Shown here: piece by piece, positions 1 through 9,836 of the stretch
How the letters are laid out: each line of letters begins with the position of its first letter
Numbering within the stretch: the first letter of the stretch is position 1
Source of the DNA: Parvicella sp963922585
GTDB lineage: Bacteria > Bacteroidota > Bacteroidia > Flavobacteriales_D > Parvicellaceae
DNA: 31,256 nucleotides
NCBI GenBank assembly: GCA_963922585.1
Contig: CAWUIK010000031.1
Span: 1 to 31,256 of the forward strand
Reading direction: 5' to 3'
Program-made: the position numbers and the translations under genes
Notes under the pieces: generated by a model
Database searches by the model: none
Seen by the model: only the letters and a program-made list of their open reading frames with translations
Told to the model about the DNA's origin: nothing

Positions 1-1
1 C

Positions 2-1021
2 AGGCATCACCAAACTCATCGTCGGATAGTCTCCTCTGAAAAAGATTTGAAAGAACTAGGGTCGGTAGGTAAAAGTATTATTACAAATAGAACTGACCCA
101 TCTAATTTGAGTTTTGCAGCGGCTCAGTTGAGATTTGCAGAACAACAAAACACCTCCATTATAAGTTATTATGATAAAAATTACCCAAATAGACTAAAAC
201 ACATCAATGATGCCCCTTTGATTTTGTATCAAAAAGGGCATTGTGATTTGAATCACCAAAGAATGGTTGCTATTGTAGGAACAAGACAAGCAACTGAATA
301 CGGAAAAGCATTTTGTGAATCATTGATTGATGAACTCAAAAGTTATGATGCTTATGTAGTAAGTGGTTTGGCATTTGGTATAGATTATTGCGCGCACCAA
401 AACGCTGTTCAAAAAGGCATTCACAATATAGCAGTAATGGCTCATGGCTTGGATAGGGTATACCCCTCAGAGCATAGAAAGATGGCTTCAGAAATAATTC
501 AAAAAGGGGCTTTGCTAACCGAATATCCCATTAACACAAATCCTGATAGAGAAAATTTTCCACAGAGAAACAGGATTGTTGCAGGTATGGTAGATGCGGT
601 AGTTGTGATTGAGTCTGCTATAAAAGGTGGTTCAATGATCACAGCAAAATTGGGGAATGATTATAATAGAGATGTTTTTGCATTACCAGGAAAATATACC
701 GATGAACAATCTTTGGGATGCAATCATCTTATCAAAACCAACCAAGCACATTTGATTGAAAGTTCAAAAGATATTGGTTATATATTGGGATGGGAAAAAA
801 CCAAAAATATTAAGGAAAAAGTCATTCAAAAGCAACTTTTTGTGGATTTGAACCCTCAAGAAGAAGTTTTAGTTGAGATTTTAAGAACATCTGAAAAAAG
901 TATAGACGAAATAGCTTTATCATCTTCGATGCCTATTAGTCAAGTTTCTACTCAGTTGCTCATGTTGGAATTCAAAGGAATTGTAAAGCAATTGCCAGGG
1001 AAAAGGTATCAGTTGAGTTAA
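2..1021 (+). CDS. dprA: DNA-processing protein DprA (Smf), 5' end cut by window edge
   Basis: DprA binds single-stranded DNA taken up during transformation and loads RecA on it in the cytoplasm. The frame is open from base 2 with no stop, so the gene begins before the window. The in-frame TTG at 47 is not needed as a start. Visible features are the Rossmann-like DprA core (MVAIVGTRQATEYG, then VVSGLAFGIDYCAHQ, YPSEHRKMA, NFPQRNRIVAG, and VIESAIKGGSMITAKL followed by DVFALPG) and a C-terminal part of about 60 residues that looks like the winged-helix (DML1-like) domain of longer DprA proteins. About 340 residues are present; the missing part should be the start of the N-terminal helical domain. 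A pterin dehydratase gene follows after 12 bases and is probably co-transcribed. Family identity is very secure. That the organism is naturally competent is inference, since dprA is also kept in species not known to be competent. Confidence 0.95.
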   Translation, partial: RHHQTHRRIVSSEKDLKELGSVGKSIITNRTDPSNLSFAAAQLRFAEQQNTSIISYYDKNYPNRLKHINDAPLILYQKGHCDLNHQRMVAIVGTRQATEYGKAFCESLIDELKSYDAYVVSGLAFGIDYCAHQNAVQKGIHNIAVMAHGLDRVYPSEHRKMASEIIQKGALLTEYPINTNPDRENFPQRNRIVAGMVDAVVVIESAIKGGSMITAKLGNDYNRDVFALPGKYTDEQSLGCNHLIKTNQAHLIESSKDIGYILGWEKTKNIKEKVIQKQLFVDLNPQEEVLVEILRTSEKSIDEIALSSSMPISQVSTQLLMLEFKGIVKQLPGKRYQLS

Positions 1022-1033
1022 AAATAATAAATC

Positions 1034-1288
1034 ATGATTTGGAAAGAAGAAAACAATCGATTAAAAAGAAATTTTGAATTTAAAAACTTTATAGAAGCCT
1101 TTTCATTCATGACTCAAGTGGCCTTTGAGGCAGAGAAAATCAATCATCATCCAGAATGGAGAAATGTTTATAACAAAGTAGAAATAACTTTAAAAACACA
1201 TGATGCAAACAATACTATCACTGAAAAAGACCGAATTCTATCAGAAAGAATTGATATGATATACAAGAAGTTTGAAAATCAAAATTAA
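1034..1288 (+). CDS. phhB: 4a-hydroxytetrahydrobiopterin dehydratase (pterin-4a-carbinolamine dehydratase)
   Basis: The enzyme dehydrates 4a-hydroxytetrahydrobiopterin to the quinonoid dihydropterin, recycling the cofactor of aromatic amino acid hydroxylases. The 84-residue protein has the family signature: INHHPEWRNVYNKV at about residues 36-49, followed by TH at 55-56. His38, His39 and His56 match the catalytic histidines of the family, with the usual 17-residue gap between the second and third. The length is slightly below the usual 95-110 residues; the short N-terminus begins directly at the first helix. It starts with ATG 12 bases after the dprA stop, so the two probably share a transcript, although no functional link is known. 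Its stop lies seven bases from the convergent pdxA stop. No phenylalanine hydroxylase gene is visible here, so the substrate pathway is inferred. Confidence 0.88.
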   Translation: MIWKEENNRLKRNFEFKNFIEAFSFMTQVAFEAEKINHHPEWRNVYNKVEITLKTHDANNTITEKDRILSERIDMIYKKFENQN

Positions 1289-1295
1289 GCGTTAA

Positions 1296-2342
1296 TTATT
1301 CTCTTTCTCCTTTTTTTACAACTAAAGGGTTGGCGTGGATTTCTTTGTATATGTTTCTGTTTTGGAAAATATCTACTGCTAAAAAAATAGCATTTCTAAA
1401 AGAAGTTTCATCTGCGATTCCTTGTCCAGCAATATCATAAGCAGTTCCATGGTCAGGAGATGTTCTCACTATTGGAAGACCGGCAGTAAAGTTAATTCCT
1501 GTTCCACCAGCTAATGCTTTAAAGGGAGTTAGACCTTGGTCGTGATACATGGCCAAAATAGCGTCAAAGTTTTTGAAGGCTCCTGAACCGAAAATCCCAT
1601 CAGAAGCGTATGGGCCAAATGCTAAAACACCTTCTTTTTTTGCCATTTCTATTGCAGGTACAATAATATCTGATTCTTCGTTGCCCAACATTCCATTTTC
1701 TCCTGCATGAGGGTTGAGACCTAAGACTGCAATTTTTGGTTTTATGATGTTGAAATCTCTTATCAAAGATTGGTTCATCAAGATCAATTTTCTGAGGATA
1801 ATTTCTTTAGTAAGAGTTTTATTGATTTCAGAAAGTGGAATATGATTCGTTGCTACACCAACTCTGAGGTTGTCTTTTGTCATAAACATCAAAGAATCGT
1901 CTGCATTAGAATATGCAGTTAAGTATTCCGTGTGTCCTGGGAACTTAAATTTATCACTTTGTATGTTTTTTTTGTTGATTGGGGCAGTTACTAACACATC
2001 AATTTTACCAGCTGCAATATCTTTGGTGGCACCTTCAAGGCTATTGAAAGCCACCGTTCCTCCTTCTTCAGATGAAATACCTGGCTCTATTTTGAATTCA
2101 TCATCCCATAGATTTAACACATTGATTTTCCCTTCTTCGGCATGATCTGCATTGCTAATTTTTTTGTAATTGAACTGAATATTTAAACTTTTTCTGTAAA
2201 AAGAAGCAATTCTTGCTGAACCATAAATAATGGGCGTAATGTTAGACAAAACTCTATTATCTTCTAATGATTTCATAATCACTTCAAAGCCTACACCATT
2301 CAAATCTCCGATAGAAATCCCTACTCTTACCATATTGCTCAT
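1296..2342 (-). CDS. pdxA: 4-hydroxythreonine-4-phosphate dehydrogenase PdxA
   Basis: PdxA oxidises 4-phosphohydroxy-L-threonine in the DXP-dependent route to pyridoxal 5'-phosphate, using NAD(P)+ and a divalent metal. The 348-residue length fits the family. The N-terminal ISIGDLNGVGFEV matches the GDPxGIGPE motif in its Bacteroidota form. Likely metal-binding histidines are His167 (NHIPL), His212 (NPHAGENG) and His267 (MYHDQGL), one position off the E. coli set His166/211/266. The motifs PGHTEYL and SPDHGTAYDIAG are also intact. The gene lies 14 bases downstream of pepA on the same strand and is probably its operon partner. The first ATG is at 2342; a second in-frame ATG (residue 4, base 2333) leaves a more usual N-terminus and cannot be excluded. 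Identity is secure. Confidence 0.95.
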   Translation of the reverse strand: MSNMVRVGISIGDLNGVGFEVIMKSLEDNRVLSNITPIIYGSARIASFYRKSLNIQFNYKKISNADHAEEGKINVLNLWDDEFKIEPGISSEEGGTVAFNSLEGATKDIAAGKIDVLVTAPINKKNIQSDKFKFPGHTEYLTAYSNADDSLMFMTKDNLRVGVATNHIPLSEINKTLTKEIILRKLILMNQSLIRDFNIIKPKIAVLGLNPHAGENGMLGNEESDIIVPAIEMAKKEGVLAFGPYASDGIFGSGAFKNFDAILAMYHDQGLTPFKALAGGTGINFTAGLPIVRTSPDHGTAYDIAGQGIADETSFRNAIFLAVDIFQNRNIYKEIHANPLVVKKGERE

Positions 2343-2356
2343 AGCCCCAAAAATAC

Positions 2357-3769
2357 TTAATAATTGTTTTTTATAAAATCAAATAATAATCTAACACCTA
2401 CTCCTGTTCCGCCTTTGGTAATATAACCTTTGGAAGCATTTGCCCATGCTGGACCTGCTATATCAACATGAACCCATGGGTAATCTGTGAAATGTTCTAA
2501 AAACTTACCAGCAGTAATGGCTCCTCCTTCTGCGCTACCAATATTTTTCAAGTCTGCAATTGGCGATTTGATTTCTTCAGCGTAGTCATCGTAAAAAGGA
2601 AATTGTACCATTCTTTCATGAGTTTCATATCCAGAATGAGATAGCTGCTCAAATGTTTCGTCATCCGCAGTTCCCATCATCACTGAAGCATAAGTTCCAA
2701 TAGCTCTAACTGCAGACCCTGTAAGCGTTGCAAAATCAATGACCAATTCTGGCTTGTATTTTTTAGCATAACTCAATGCATCCGCCAATATCATTCTTCC
2801 TTCTGCGTCTGTATTCATAACTTCTACAGTAGTTCCGTCATACATTTTTACCACATCTCCAGGTGCAACAGCATTTCCACCAGGTCTATTGTCAGTAGCT
2901 GGAATTAATCCTACCACATGCACATTTAATTTTGCTTTTGCAATAGCATAAATAGCAGCAACTACAGTAGCAGCACCTCCCATATCACATTTCATAATGT
3001 CCATAGAATTTGGGGTTGGTTTCAAACTCAAACCGCCAGTATCATACACCACTCCTTTACCAACTAAAACAATAGGTTTTTTGTTTTTTGCTTTTGGTGT
3101 TTTGTATTCTAAGATATTGAAAGTACACGCGTCAACACTTCCTTGGTTTACAGATAGTAAACCTCCCATTTTTAGGGATTCAACTTTTAATTGGTCCAAA
3201 ACTTCTACATTAAAACCTGCTTCTTTGCCAAGAAATTCTATTTCTTCAGAAAATTTTGGAGCATTAAGATATGAAACGGGCTCATTAACCAAATCTCTTG
3301 CAATATTATTAGCTTCAATAGTTATCCATAATTCTTCAGTTTTAGAAGAACTTATGTTATCTTCTTTCACAAAAATATTTTGTAAAGAATTTGCTTTTTC
3401 TTTCTTATTGGAAAAATATTTCAAAAATTGATAATTGCTCAAAGCCAAACCTTCAACTAGTAAAAGAGCGTTGTCGTTTTTGGTAAAAGCAGATACCAGT
3501 ACATTTTCTGCTTTGATAGTATTGAGTCTAGAAGTGATTTTGGCTCCAGTCTGTCTTACTTTTTCTTTTGAAGCATAATCTTGTTTTTTGGAAACAAGTA
3601 CTACAAAAGTTAAAACATTTAACTCATTAATTTCAAATACATCGCCATTAGACTTTACATCATTCTTTATAAGGTCCAGAATTTCTTTAGAAAAAGAAAG
3701 GTCAGCAATAGATTTAGTGTTTTCAATAACTATTACTTGATGGTTTTGAGTTTTATTTTTTTTAGACAT
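2357..3769 (-). CDS. pepA: M17-family leucyl aminopeptidase
   Basis: This is a cytosolic M17 metallo-aminopeptidase that removes N-terminal residues, typically Leu, from peptides and uses two metal ions. The conserved C-terminal catalytic domain is complete. Counting from the ATG at 3769, Lys238 and Asp243 lie in VLVGKGVVYDTGGLSLKP, Lys250 follows, Asp262 is in MKCDMGGAATV, and Asp321, Glu323 and Arg325 lie in the family signature NTDAEGR. The N-terminal macro-like domain is divergent, as usual. An upstream in-frame TTG (3778) would add three residues; the ATG three codons later is preferred and gives 470 residues. The gene is divergent from the CHU_C gene and is followed by pdxA after 14 bases. 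A TAATTTTG element just upstream could be its promoter. Family identity is secure; the physiological substrate is not. Confidence 0.94.
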   Translation of the reverse strand: MSKKNKTQNHQVIVIENTKSIADLSFSKEILDLIKNDVKSNGDVFEINELNVLTFVVLVSKKQDYASKEKVRQTGAKITSRLNTIKAENVLVSAFTKNDNALLLVEGLALSNYQFLKYFSNKKEKANSLQNIFVKEDNISSSKTEELWITIEANNIARDLVNEPVSYLNAPKFSEEIEFLGKEAGFNVEVLDQLKVESLKMGGLLSVNQGSVDACTFNILEYKTPKAKNKKPIVLVGKGVVYDTGGLSLKPTPNSMDIMKCDMGGAATVVAAIYAIAKAKLNVHVVGLIPATDNRPGGNAVAPGDVVKMYDGTTVEVMNTDAEGRMILADALSYAKKYKPELVIDFATLTGSAVRAIGTYASVMMGTADDETFEQLSHSGYETHERMVQFPFYDDYAEEIKSPIADLKNIGSAEGGAITAGKFLEHFTDYPWVHVDIAGPAWANASKGYITKGGTGVGVRLLFDFIKNNY

Positions 3770-3785
3770 TTGATACAATTTTCTC

Positions 3786-3793
3786 CAAAATTA
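3786..3793 (-). promoter_or_regulatory. possible -7 element upstream of pepA
   Basis: TAATTTTG on the minus strand matches the Bacteroidota -7 consensus TAnnTTTG and ends 16 bases before the preferred pepA ATG. I find no TTG at the usual 17-23 bases upstream, so only half of the promoter is supported. In AT-rich DNA this 8-mer occurs by chance. Confidence 0.3.
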
Positions 3794-3911
3794 CATTTTA
3801 TCGCGAACCTTTGATAGTATTTTTTCGTCATTTTAATAATTAATGTTAAAAAAATCGGTGTTATCGCAACATTTTTAGTAATTTAGTGTTTGTAATTTAA
3901 TTAAAAATAAT

Positions 3912-6560
3912 TTGTTTAAGAATTTACTCATATTTCTTTTTTTAATTCCAATTTCTATTCTGGCTTCCCACAATAGAGGAGGGGAGATTACCTATTTACA
4001 TATGGGTGGAAATACTTATGAGTTTACCATAACCACATGTACAGACGTTGGGCCTCAGGCACAGGCTGATAGAAACGAATTATATATTGATTATGGCGAT
4101 GGAGTAATAGATACATTAGTAAGAACTCAAATAGATCCTCAAATATTTGATCATCAAATAAATACTTACAAGGGAATACATTCATACTCTTCTGCTGGTA
4201 CATATACTATCACAATGGCAGATCCAAACAGAAATGCAGATATTCTTAATATAAAAGGTGGAAATTCTGATACTGAGGTATTTGCTTTAAAAACAGTATT
4301 GGTCATTTCTCCCTTCGCTGGAAATAATAACAATTCTGTTCAATTTTATGAATGTCCTTGTCCAGCAATTGCTTGTGTAGGGAAAATTTATTGCTATAAC
4401 CCACAAGCCGTAGATCCTGATAATGATAGTCTTAGTTACGAGTTAGTAGCTCCTTTGACAACTGACAATAATGGAAATGTCGTTTCAATGGGAATTCCTA
4501 CCACTTATCAGTTTCCTCAAGATGTGGGTGGCGGTAACGTGAGTATTGACCCTCTTTCAGGAACTTTTTGTTGGGACGCACCAAGTATGATTGGCGAATA
4601 CAATTTTACTATTCGAATTAGTGAATGGAGAAATGGTATTTTTGTTGGCTATGTAACTAGAGATGTTCAGTTAACAGTAATGGGAAATTGTAACAATACA
4701 CCTCCAACCATTTCTTCCCCCGCAGAAATATGTGTAGTGGCTGGAGAAAACATCAATTTTAATGTTACAACAAATGATGTTGATGGAAATACAGTTTCAC
4801 TGAGTGCTTCTGGAAATCCATTCACAGTTTTGTCGAATAGCGCAACATTTCCAAATGTATCAGGAAGTGGATCTGCTACTAGTAATTTTAACTGGAATAC
4901 ATCTTGCAGTCATATTAAGCCAGGGACTTATCAAGTTTTATTTGCTGCTCAAGACAATGGTGATCCTATATTCAGTAATTACAGTCAAACAATTATCAAA
5001 ATTATTCCACCCAAGGTAACAGGAGTTTCAGCAAATCCTTTTGGAAATGGAGTAAATGTAACATGGGACCCATCTCTCTGTTCTAATGCTGAAGGGTATC
5101 ATATATACAGAACTACTAATCCAAATTTTACTATGCCTGATTGCTGTGATAATCCAAATCCAATTGGGGTAGGTTTTTCTAGAATAGGGACAGTTTTTGG
5201 TACAAATAGCACTTCATTTTTTGATAATTCGAGTTTGTCATTAGGTATTGACTACTGTTATATTGTTACTGCCTTTTATAATATCAACCAAGTGGAAAGT
5301 TGTCCTTCGGATACTTCTTGTGCTAATTTAAAGAAAGAGGTGCCGATTCTTACCCATGTCACAGTAAATGAAACTGATGTTATAAACGGAATCGACTCCA
5401 TAATGTGGTCAAAACCATCAGAATTAGATACCAACCAATTCCCTGGGCCATATCACTATAAAGTTTATAGAGGATTAAATAACAATACGATTAACACTTT
5501 TATTGGACAAACTGCATCTCAAAATTTACTATATCAAACAGATACTATCATCAATGATATAGGCATTAATACAGAAAGTACGCAACACTATTATAGAGTG
5601 GAATTGTATTATACTTTCAATGGTGCAGATAGTTTGGTGGGTACAAGTAATTCTGGTAGTTCTATTTTTTTAACTACCATTCCAAATGATAATGTCATTT
5701 TACTAAAGTGGACAGAAAATGTACCTTGGATCAATACGGATTATGAAATCTACAGAGCAACAAATTCCTCTGGTCCATTTAGTTTAATTGGGACTTCTAC
5801 AATTAAAAGTTATCTTGATACAGGATTAGTAAATGGTGTAGCATATTGTTATTATGTAAAGAGCATCGGGTATTATTCAAATCCAAGTATTATAAATCCT
5901 ATAGAAAATTTAAGTCAAATTGTTTGTGAATCACCTGTTGATTTGACGCCTCCTTGTCCACCAGTTTTGAGTATAGATGGTGATTGTGAACTTGGTGAAA
6001 ATATGCTAACATGGACGAATCCAAATAATGATTGTGCAGATGATGTGGTTTCATATAATTTGTATTTCACTCCTGTAGAAGGAGATACGATGACACTTAT
6101 TGCAACTTTTGACAGTCAGTTTGATACAACTTATACACATTCATTAAACGGTTCAGTAGCGGGATGCTATTCCGTAACTGCATTAGATTCCATTCAATAT
6201 AACAATGAAAGTGATAGTAGTAACTTTGTTTGTTTTGATAATTGTCCATTATTTTCGTTGCCAAATGTATTCACTCCAAATGGAGATGGCGATAACGATT
6301 TGTTTAGAGCTTTGCTTCCTATTCGTCAAATAGAAAGTATCAATTTGGAAGTGTATAACAGATGGGGGCAAGTGGTTTATGCCACTTCAGATCCTTACTT
6401 TACGTGGGATGGGAGACATATAGAATCAGGAGAGCCCGTATCCGATGGTGTATATTATTACTTATGTTCCGTTAATACCATCAGACTTTCGGGTATTGAA
6501 ACTGTTGATTTAACAGGGTTTATTCATATTTTTGATAATACGGGGGAAACTAGTAAGTAA
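3912..6560 (+). CDS. exported protein with FN3-like repeats and a CHU_C (gliding-motility-type) C-terminal domain
   Basis: This 882-residue protein is predicted to be exported by Sec and then handled by T9SS. The first 18 residues form a signal peptide with likely cleavage after ILA. The mature start SHNRGGEITY resembles the N-terminal domain of many large CHU_C proteins of Bacteroidota. The middle part (about 370-780) is built of fibronectin-III-like units, with recurrent YxIYRxT and DTxLxxGxxYCYxV patterns. The C-terminus (about 785-870) is the CHU_C domain: LPNVFTPNGDGDNDLF, then VYNRWGQVVY and WDGR with VSDGVYYY. The start is TTG at 3912. The frame is open back to a TAA at 3879, but no ATG or GTG lies between, and TTG places the signal peptide correctly. 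The precise role is unknown; adhesion or gliding surface material are common guesses. The next gene starts 85 bases downstream behind its own promoter. Confidence 0.85.
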   Translation: MFKNLLIFLFLIPISILASHNRGGEITYLHMGGNTYEFTITTCTDVGPQAQADRNELYIDYGDGVIDTLVRTQIDPQIFDHQINTYKGIHSYSSAGTYTITMADPNRNADILNIKGGNSDTEVFALKTVLVISPFAGNNNNSVQFYECPCPAIACVGKIYCYNPQAVDPDNDSLSYELVAPLTTDNNGNVVSMGIPTTYQFPQDVGGGNVSIDPLSGTFCWDAPSMIGEYNFTIRISEWRNGIFVGYVTRDVQLTVMGNCNNTPPTISSPAEICVVAGENINFNVTTNDVDGNTVSLSASGNPFTVLSNSATFPNVSGSGSATSNFNWNTSCSHIKPGTYQVLFAAQDNGDPIFSNYSQTIIKIIPPKVTGVSANPFGNGVNVTWDPSLCSNAEGYHIYRTTNPNFTMPDCCDNPNPIGVGFSRIGTVFGTNSTSFFDNSSLSLGIDYCYIVTAFYNINQVESCPSDTSCANLKKEVPILTHVTVNETDVINGIDSIMWSKPSELDTNQFPGPYHYKVYRGLNNNTINTFIGQTASQNLLYQTDTIINDIGINTESTQHYYRVELYYTFNGADSLVGTSNSGSSIFLTTIPNDNVILLKWTENVPWINTDYEIYRATNSSGPFSLIGTSTIKSYLDTGLVNGVAYCYYVKSIGYYSNPSIINPIENLSQIVCESPVDLTPPCPPVLSIDGDCELGENMLTWTNPNNDCADDVVSYNLYFTPVEGDTMTLIATFDSQFDTTYTHSLNGSVAGCYSVTALDSIQYNNESDSSNFVCFDNCPLFSLPNVFTPNGDGDNDLFRALLPIRQIESINLEVYNRWGQVVYATSDPYFTWDGRHIESGEPVSDGVYYYLCSVNTIRLSGIETVDLTGFIHIFDNTGETSK

Positions 6561-6595
6561 TTTCTTAGCATTTCAATCTATCAATTATTTATTAA

Positions 6596-6626
6596 TTGTC
6601 AGTGACCATAATTTTCAATATATTTG
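6596..6626 (+). promoter_or_regulatory. Bacteroidota-type promoter for the beta-propeller T9SS protein
   Basis: TTG at 6596-6598, a 20-base spacer, then TATATTTG at 6619-6626. This fits TTG-N(17-23)-TAnnTTTG exactly. Transcription would begin at about 6631-6634, giving a leader of roughly 12-15 bases before the ATG at 6646. It shows that the gene can be transcribed independently of the CHU_C gene upstream. Confidence 0.65.
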
Positions 6627-6645
6627 AAAATAAATACAATTCCAT

Positions 6646-9600
6646 ATGTCACATTTATTCCTCATTATTTTATTTTTTTTAGTTTTTATTGTTTCTCCTA
6701 ATAACTCATATTCTCAATCAAGTTGGGAAGCATTGATGTTGAAAGACGATTCCAACAAAACTTTGGAGGAAGTAAAAGATGCTTTCGAGAGAGAATGGGA
6801 AAATAAACCCTATAAAAAAGGTTTTGGATTTAAGCAATTTCACAGATGGGCACATTTTTGGGAAACGCGATTAAATCCAGATGGAACTTTTGCTTCTTAC
6901 GAAAACATCTACAAAGAATTTAATGAATTTATGAGAGCCTATGAAAATTCTGGACTTGAAAAATCAAGATCGGTAAATGGAGATTGGGTTCCGATTGGAC
7001 CTTTTGATTATACTTATACATCTTCATGGTCGCCAGGACAAGGAAGAATTAATGTAGTTGTTTCAGATCCAAATAATCCGCAAGTTATTTACGCAGGTGC
7101 TCCTGCTGGTGGTCTTTGGAAATCTATTGATGATGGAAGTACATGGACGCCACTTACAGATGATTTTTCTGCCATCGGAATTTCAGGTATTGCAGTTGAT
7201 CCAAACGATTCTGATGTTATATATATTTCAACAGGAGATGCTGATGGAGGTGATACTTATAGTATTGGTGTATGGAAAACATTAGATGGTGGACTTACGT
7301 GGAATCCAACAGGAAATATAAGTGGACAAACACATAGAGTACTAATAGATCCTTTAGATAATAATACGATATATGTTGGTTCTTCATCTGGAATGTGGAA
7401 ATCAACCAATGGAGGTAACACTTGGTCGAATATACTCCCTCAAAATATCAAAGATATTGCAATAAAACCTAATCAATCGAATACCATCTACGCAGCTTCT
7501 CCTAATGTTTTTTATTACAGTAATGATGGAGGAAATTCTTTTAACACAGCTTCTGGACTTCCTCCAACTGGAGAAAGAATTGTGATCGGTGTAACTCCAG
7601 CAGATGATGAATATGTTTATATTTTGAGCGCAGACGATAATTATGAAATGCAAGGTTTATATCGTTCCACTAATTCTGGTGTATCATTTAATTTGAGATA
7701 CAGTAATGATGATATTTTTGATCAAAGTGGTCAAGCTTGGTTTGATTTGGCTATGTGTGTGTCTCCAACTGATCCTGAAATGATTTTCACTGGAGTATTA
7801 AATGTTTGGAAATCTACTAATGGAGGTAATTCTTTTTCTCAAGTAAATAGTTGGTCTGATCCGGGTTCACCTGCCTATACTCATGCAGATATTCATTATC
7901 TTCATTATCACAATGGTTCATTGTATTGTGGAAGTGACGGTGGCGTTTATCGATCTGATAATGATGGTGTTTCATTTGAAGAATATAATAGTGGGCTTCA
8001 AATAGGTCAATTTTATACAATAGCTGTTTCACAAAACGACCCAACTACAATAGCTGGTGGATTACAGGATAATGGAGGTTTTGCCTACACAAATAATGTG
8101 TGGAAAGTTTATTATGGAGCAGACGGAATGGAAAGTGCTATAGACCCTAACAATTCTAACAATATATATGGTATGATACAATTTGGTGATCTTTATCAAA
8201 CTACAGATGGAGGTACAAATCTATCTGGCCTTGGGAGTCCTGAAAATGGAGTTTGGGTAACACCAATGCAAATTGATCCAAACAACGACAGAATTTTAGC
8301 AGGATATAGCGAATTGTATGAATATACTCAAGCAAACGGATGGATAAGTTTATCAAATTTTGGATTTTCAAATAATTTAAGACATTTAGAAATCTTTGAA
8401 GGAAATTCTGATGTTATTCTTGTTGCAACAAACAATCAAGTTTTTAGAACTAGCAACAATGGAAGTACTTTTACAGAAATTACTAATAATATCGAGGCTG
8501 TAACATTTTCAAGTTTTGTAATCACATCTATTGAAATCAATCCAAACAATGAAAATGAAATCTGGATTACTATTGGAGGCGCATCTGCATCAAATAAAGT
8601 TGTATATAGCAACAATGGAGGGCAGTCATGGATCAATATTTCGGGAAATCTTCCTAATATTCCAACACATATAGTGAAGCATGAAAATGGTAGTGATGGT
8701 GGTATTTATGTTGGAACCGATGTAGGAGTTTATTATTCCAATAATTCTATGAATAATAATTGGATTCCATTCATGGACAACTTACCTAATGTCATTGTGA
8801 ATGATCTAGAAATTATTGAAAGTGCTGGTATTATTAGAGCAGGAACTTATGGAAGAGGTGTTTGGCAAACTGGAACTTTTGAAGCTTCCACAATTTCAAA
8901 TGATGCAGGTTTGACCAACTTGGAAAATGTGTCCGGAACACTTTGTGAACCGGATGTTGCCGCAGTATTTAAATTGATTAATTCTGGAGTGGACACACTT
9001 TTTTCAGTAAATATCAATTATGTTTTTAATGGGGGTAATGTCAATACATTTCAATGGCAAGGCACTCTTCCAAGTTATCAATCAGAGCAAGTTACATTAC
9101 CTTCTCAAAACTTAGGGGTAGGAAGTCATAATTTTATGGTATATACTTCAGAGCCGAATGGAAATAATGATGGTAATTTGAATAACGATACTTTAATTTC
9201 TCAATTTACAATTTCAGATGCTATTTTAATTGATTTAGAAATCATGTTGGATTGTTGGGGAAGTGAAACCACTTGGGATGTAAAAGATCAAGTAGGTGCT
9301 TTAGTAGCATTTGGAGGTCCTTATGCAGATAATTCCCCAGAAGTAATTGTAGAAGAAAAACTTTGCTTGCCAGATAATCAATGTTATGAATTTAATATTT
9401 ATGACACTTATGGTGATGGCATGAATGGTTCAGCTTATGCTCCTTCATGTACAACTGATGGAAATTATTTTATCTATGATATTGATGGAAATATATTGGC
9501 ATCTCTTATTGCTTCAAATTCTGATTTTGGATTTCAAGAAACCAATGAATTATGTGTCAATTTTGATAATACATCTGGTATTTCGGAATACAATACAATT

Positions 9601-9834
9601 TTTTTATCTGTTTTTCCTAACCCAACTAAAGATTTGGTAAATATTACTTTCAAATTAAATAAAAGCGAAGAAGTTAATATTCAACTTTTTGATATGAATG
9701 GTAAAATAATACATCAAAAAGAACACCTAGGAAACATCGGAAATAACCAAGTGTCTTTTGATTTAAAATCAGTTAGCGCAGGCTTTTACTATCTGTCTGT
9801 CAATCAATCCAAAGTAAAATTAGTGAAAAAATAA
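6646..9834 (+). CDS. T9SS cargo: sortilin/Asp-box (BNR) beta-propeller protein with type A sorting domain
   Basis: This secreted 1062-residue protein begins with a hydrophobic signal peptide ending at about SYSQ (residue 24). From about residue 120 to 745 there are roughly eleven Asp-box-like units of the pattern VWKSTNGGNTW or VYRSDNDGVSF, spaced as in VPS10/sortilin-like and BNR beta-propellers. PNNPQVIYAG and DPNDSDVIYIST strands precede many of them. A CARDB-like Ig segment follows (SNDAGLTNLENVSGT onward, about 755-860), then a Cys-containing module. The last 75 residues form a type A T9SS sorting domain: SVFPNPTKDLVNITF, IQLFDMNGKII and SAGFYYLSV, ending in VKLVKK. Such tails are cleaved during secretion and the mature protein is released or surface-anchored. 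No catalytic residues of a known glycosidase are evident, so the function is open. It ends two bases from the convergent dut gene. Confidence 0.9.
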   Translation: MSHLFLIILFFLVFIVSPNNSYSQSSWEALMLKDDSNKTLEEVKDAFEREWENKPYKKGFGFKQFHRWAHFWETRLNPDGTFASYENIYKEFNEFMRAYENSGLEKSRSVNGDWVPIGPFDYTYTSSWSPGQGRINVVVSDPNNPQVIYAGAPAGGLWKSIDDGSTWTPLTDDFSAIGISGIAVDPNDSDVIYISTGDADGGDTYSIGVWKTLDGGLTWNPTGNISGQTHRVLIDPLDNNTIYVGSSSGMWKSTNGGNTWSNILPQNIKDIAIKPNQSNTIYAASPNVFYYSNDGGNSFNTASGLPPTGERIVIGVTPADDEYVYILSADDNYEMQGLYRSTNSGVSFNLRYSNDDIFDQSGQAWFDLAMCVSPTDPEMIFTGVLNVWKSTNGGNSFSQVNSWSDPGSPAYTHADIHYLHYHNGSLYCGSDGGVYRSDNDGVSFEEYNSGLQIGQFYTIAVSQNDPTTIAGGLQDNGGFAYTNNVWKVYYGADGMESAIDPNNSNNIYGMIQFGDLYQTTDGGTNLSGLGSPENGVWVTPMQIDPNNDRILAGYSELYEYTQANGWISLSNFGFSNNLRHLEIFEGNSDVILVATNNQVFRTSNNGSTFTEITNNIEAVTFSSFVITSIEINPNNENEIWITIGGASASNKVVYSNNGGQSWINISGNLPNIPTHIVKHENGSDGGIYVGTDVGVYYSNNSMNNNWIPFMDNLPNVIVNDLEIIESAGIIRAGTYGRGVWQTGTFEASTISNDAGLTNLENVSGTLCEPDVAAVFKLINSGVDTLFSVNINYVFNGGNVNTFQWQGTLPSYQSEQVTLPSQNLGVGSHNFMVYTSEPNGNNDGNLNNDTLISQFTISDAILIDLEIMLDCWGSETTWDVKDQVGALVAFGGPYADNSPEVIVEEKLCLPDNQCYEFNIYDTYGDGMNGSAYAPSCTTDGNYFIYDIDGNILASLIASNSDFGFQETNELCVNFDNTSGISEYNTIFLSVFPNPTKDLVNITFKLNKSEEVNIQLFDMNGKIIHQKEHLGNIGNNQVSFDLKSVSAGFYYLSVNQSKVKLVKK

Positions 9835-9836
9835 TA

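Noticed and set aside
2997..3431. Plus-strand frame of 144 codons inside pepA
   Set aside because: It is antisense to the conserved aminopeptidase domain and shows no family features.
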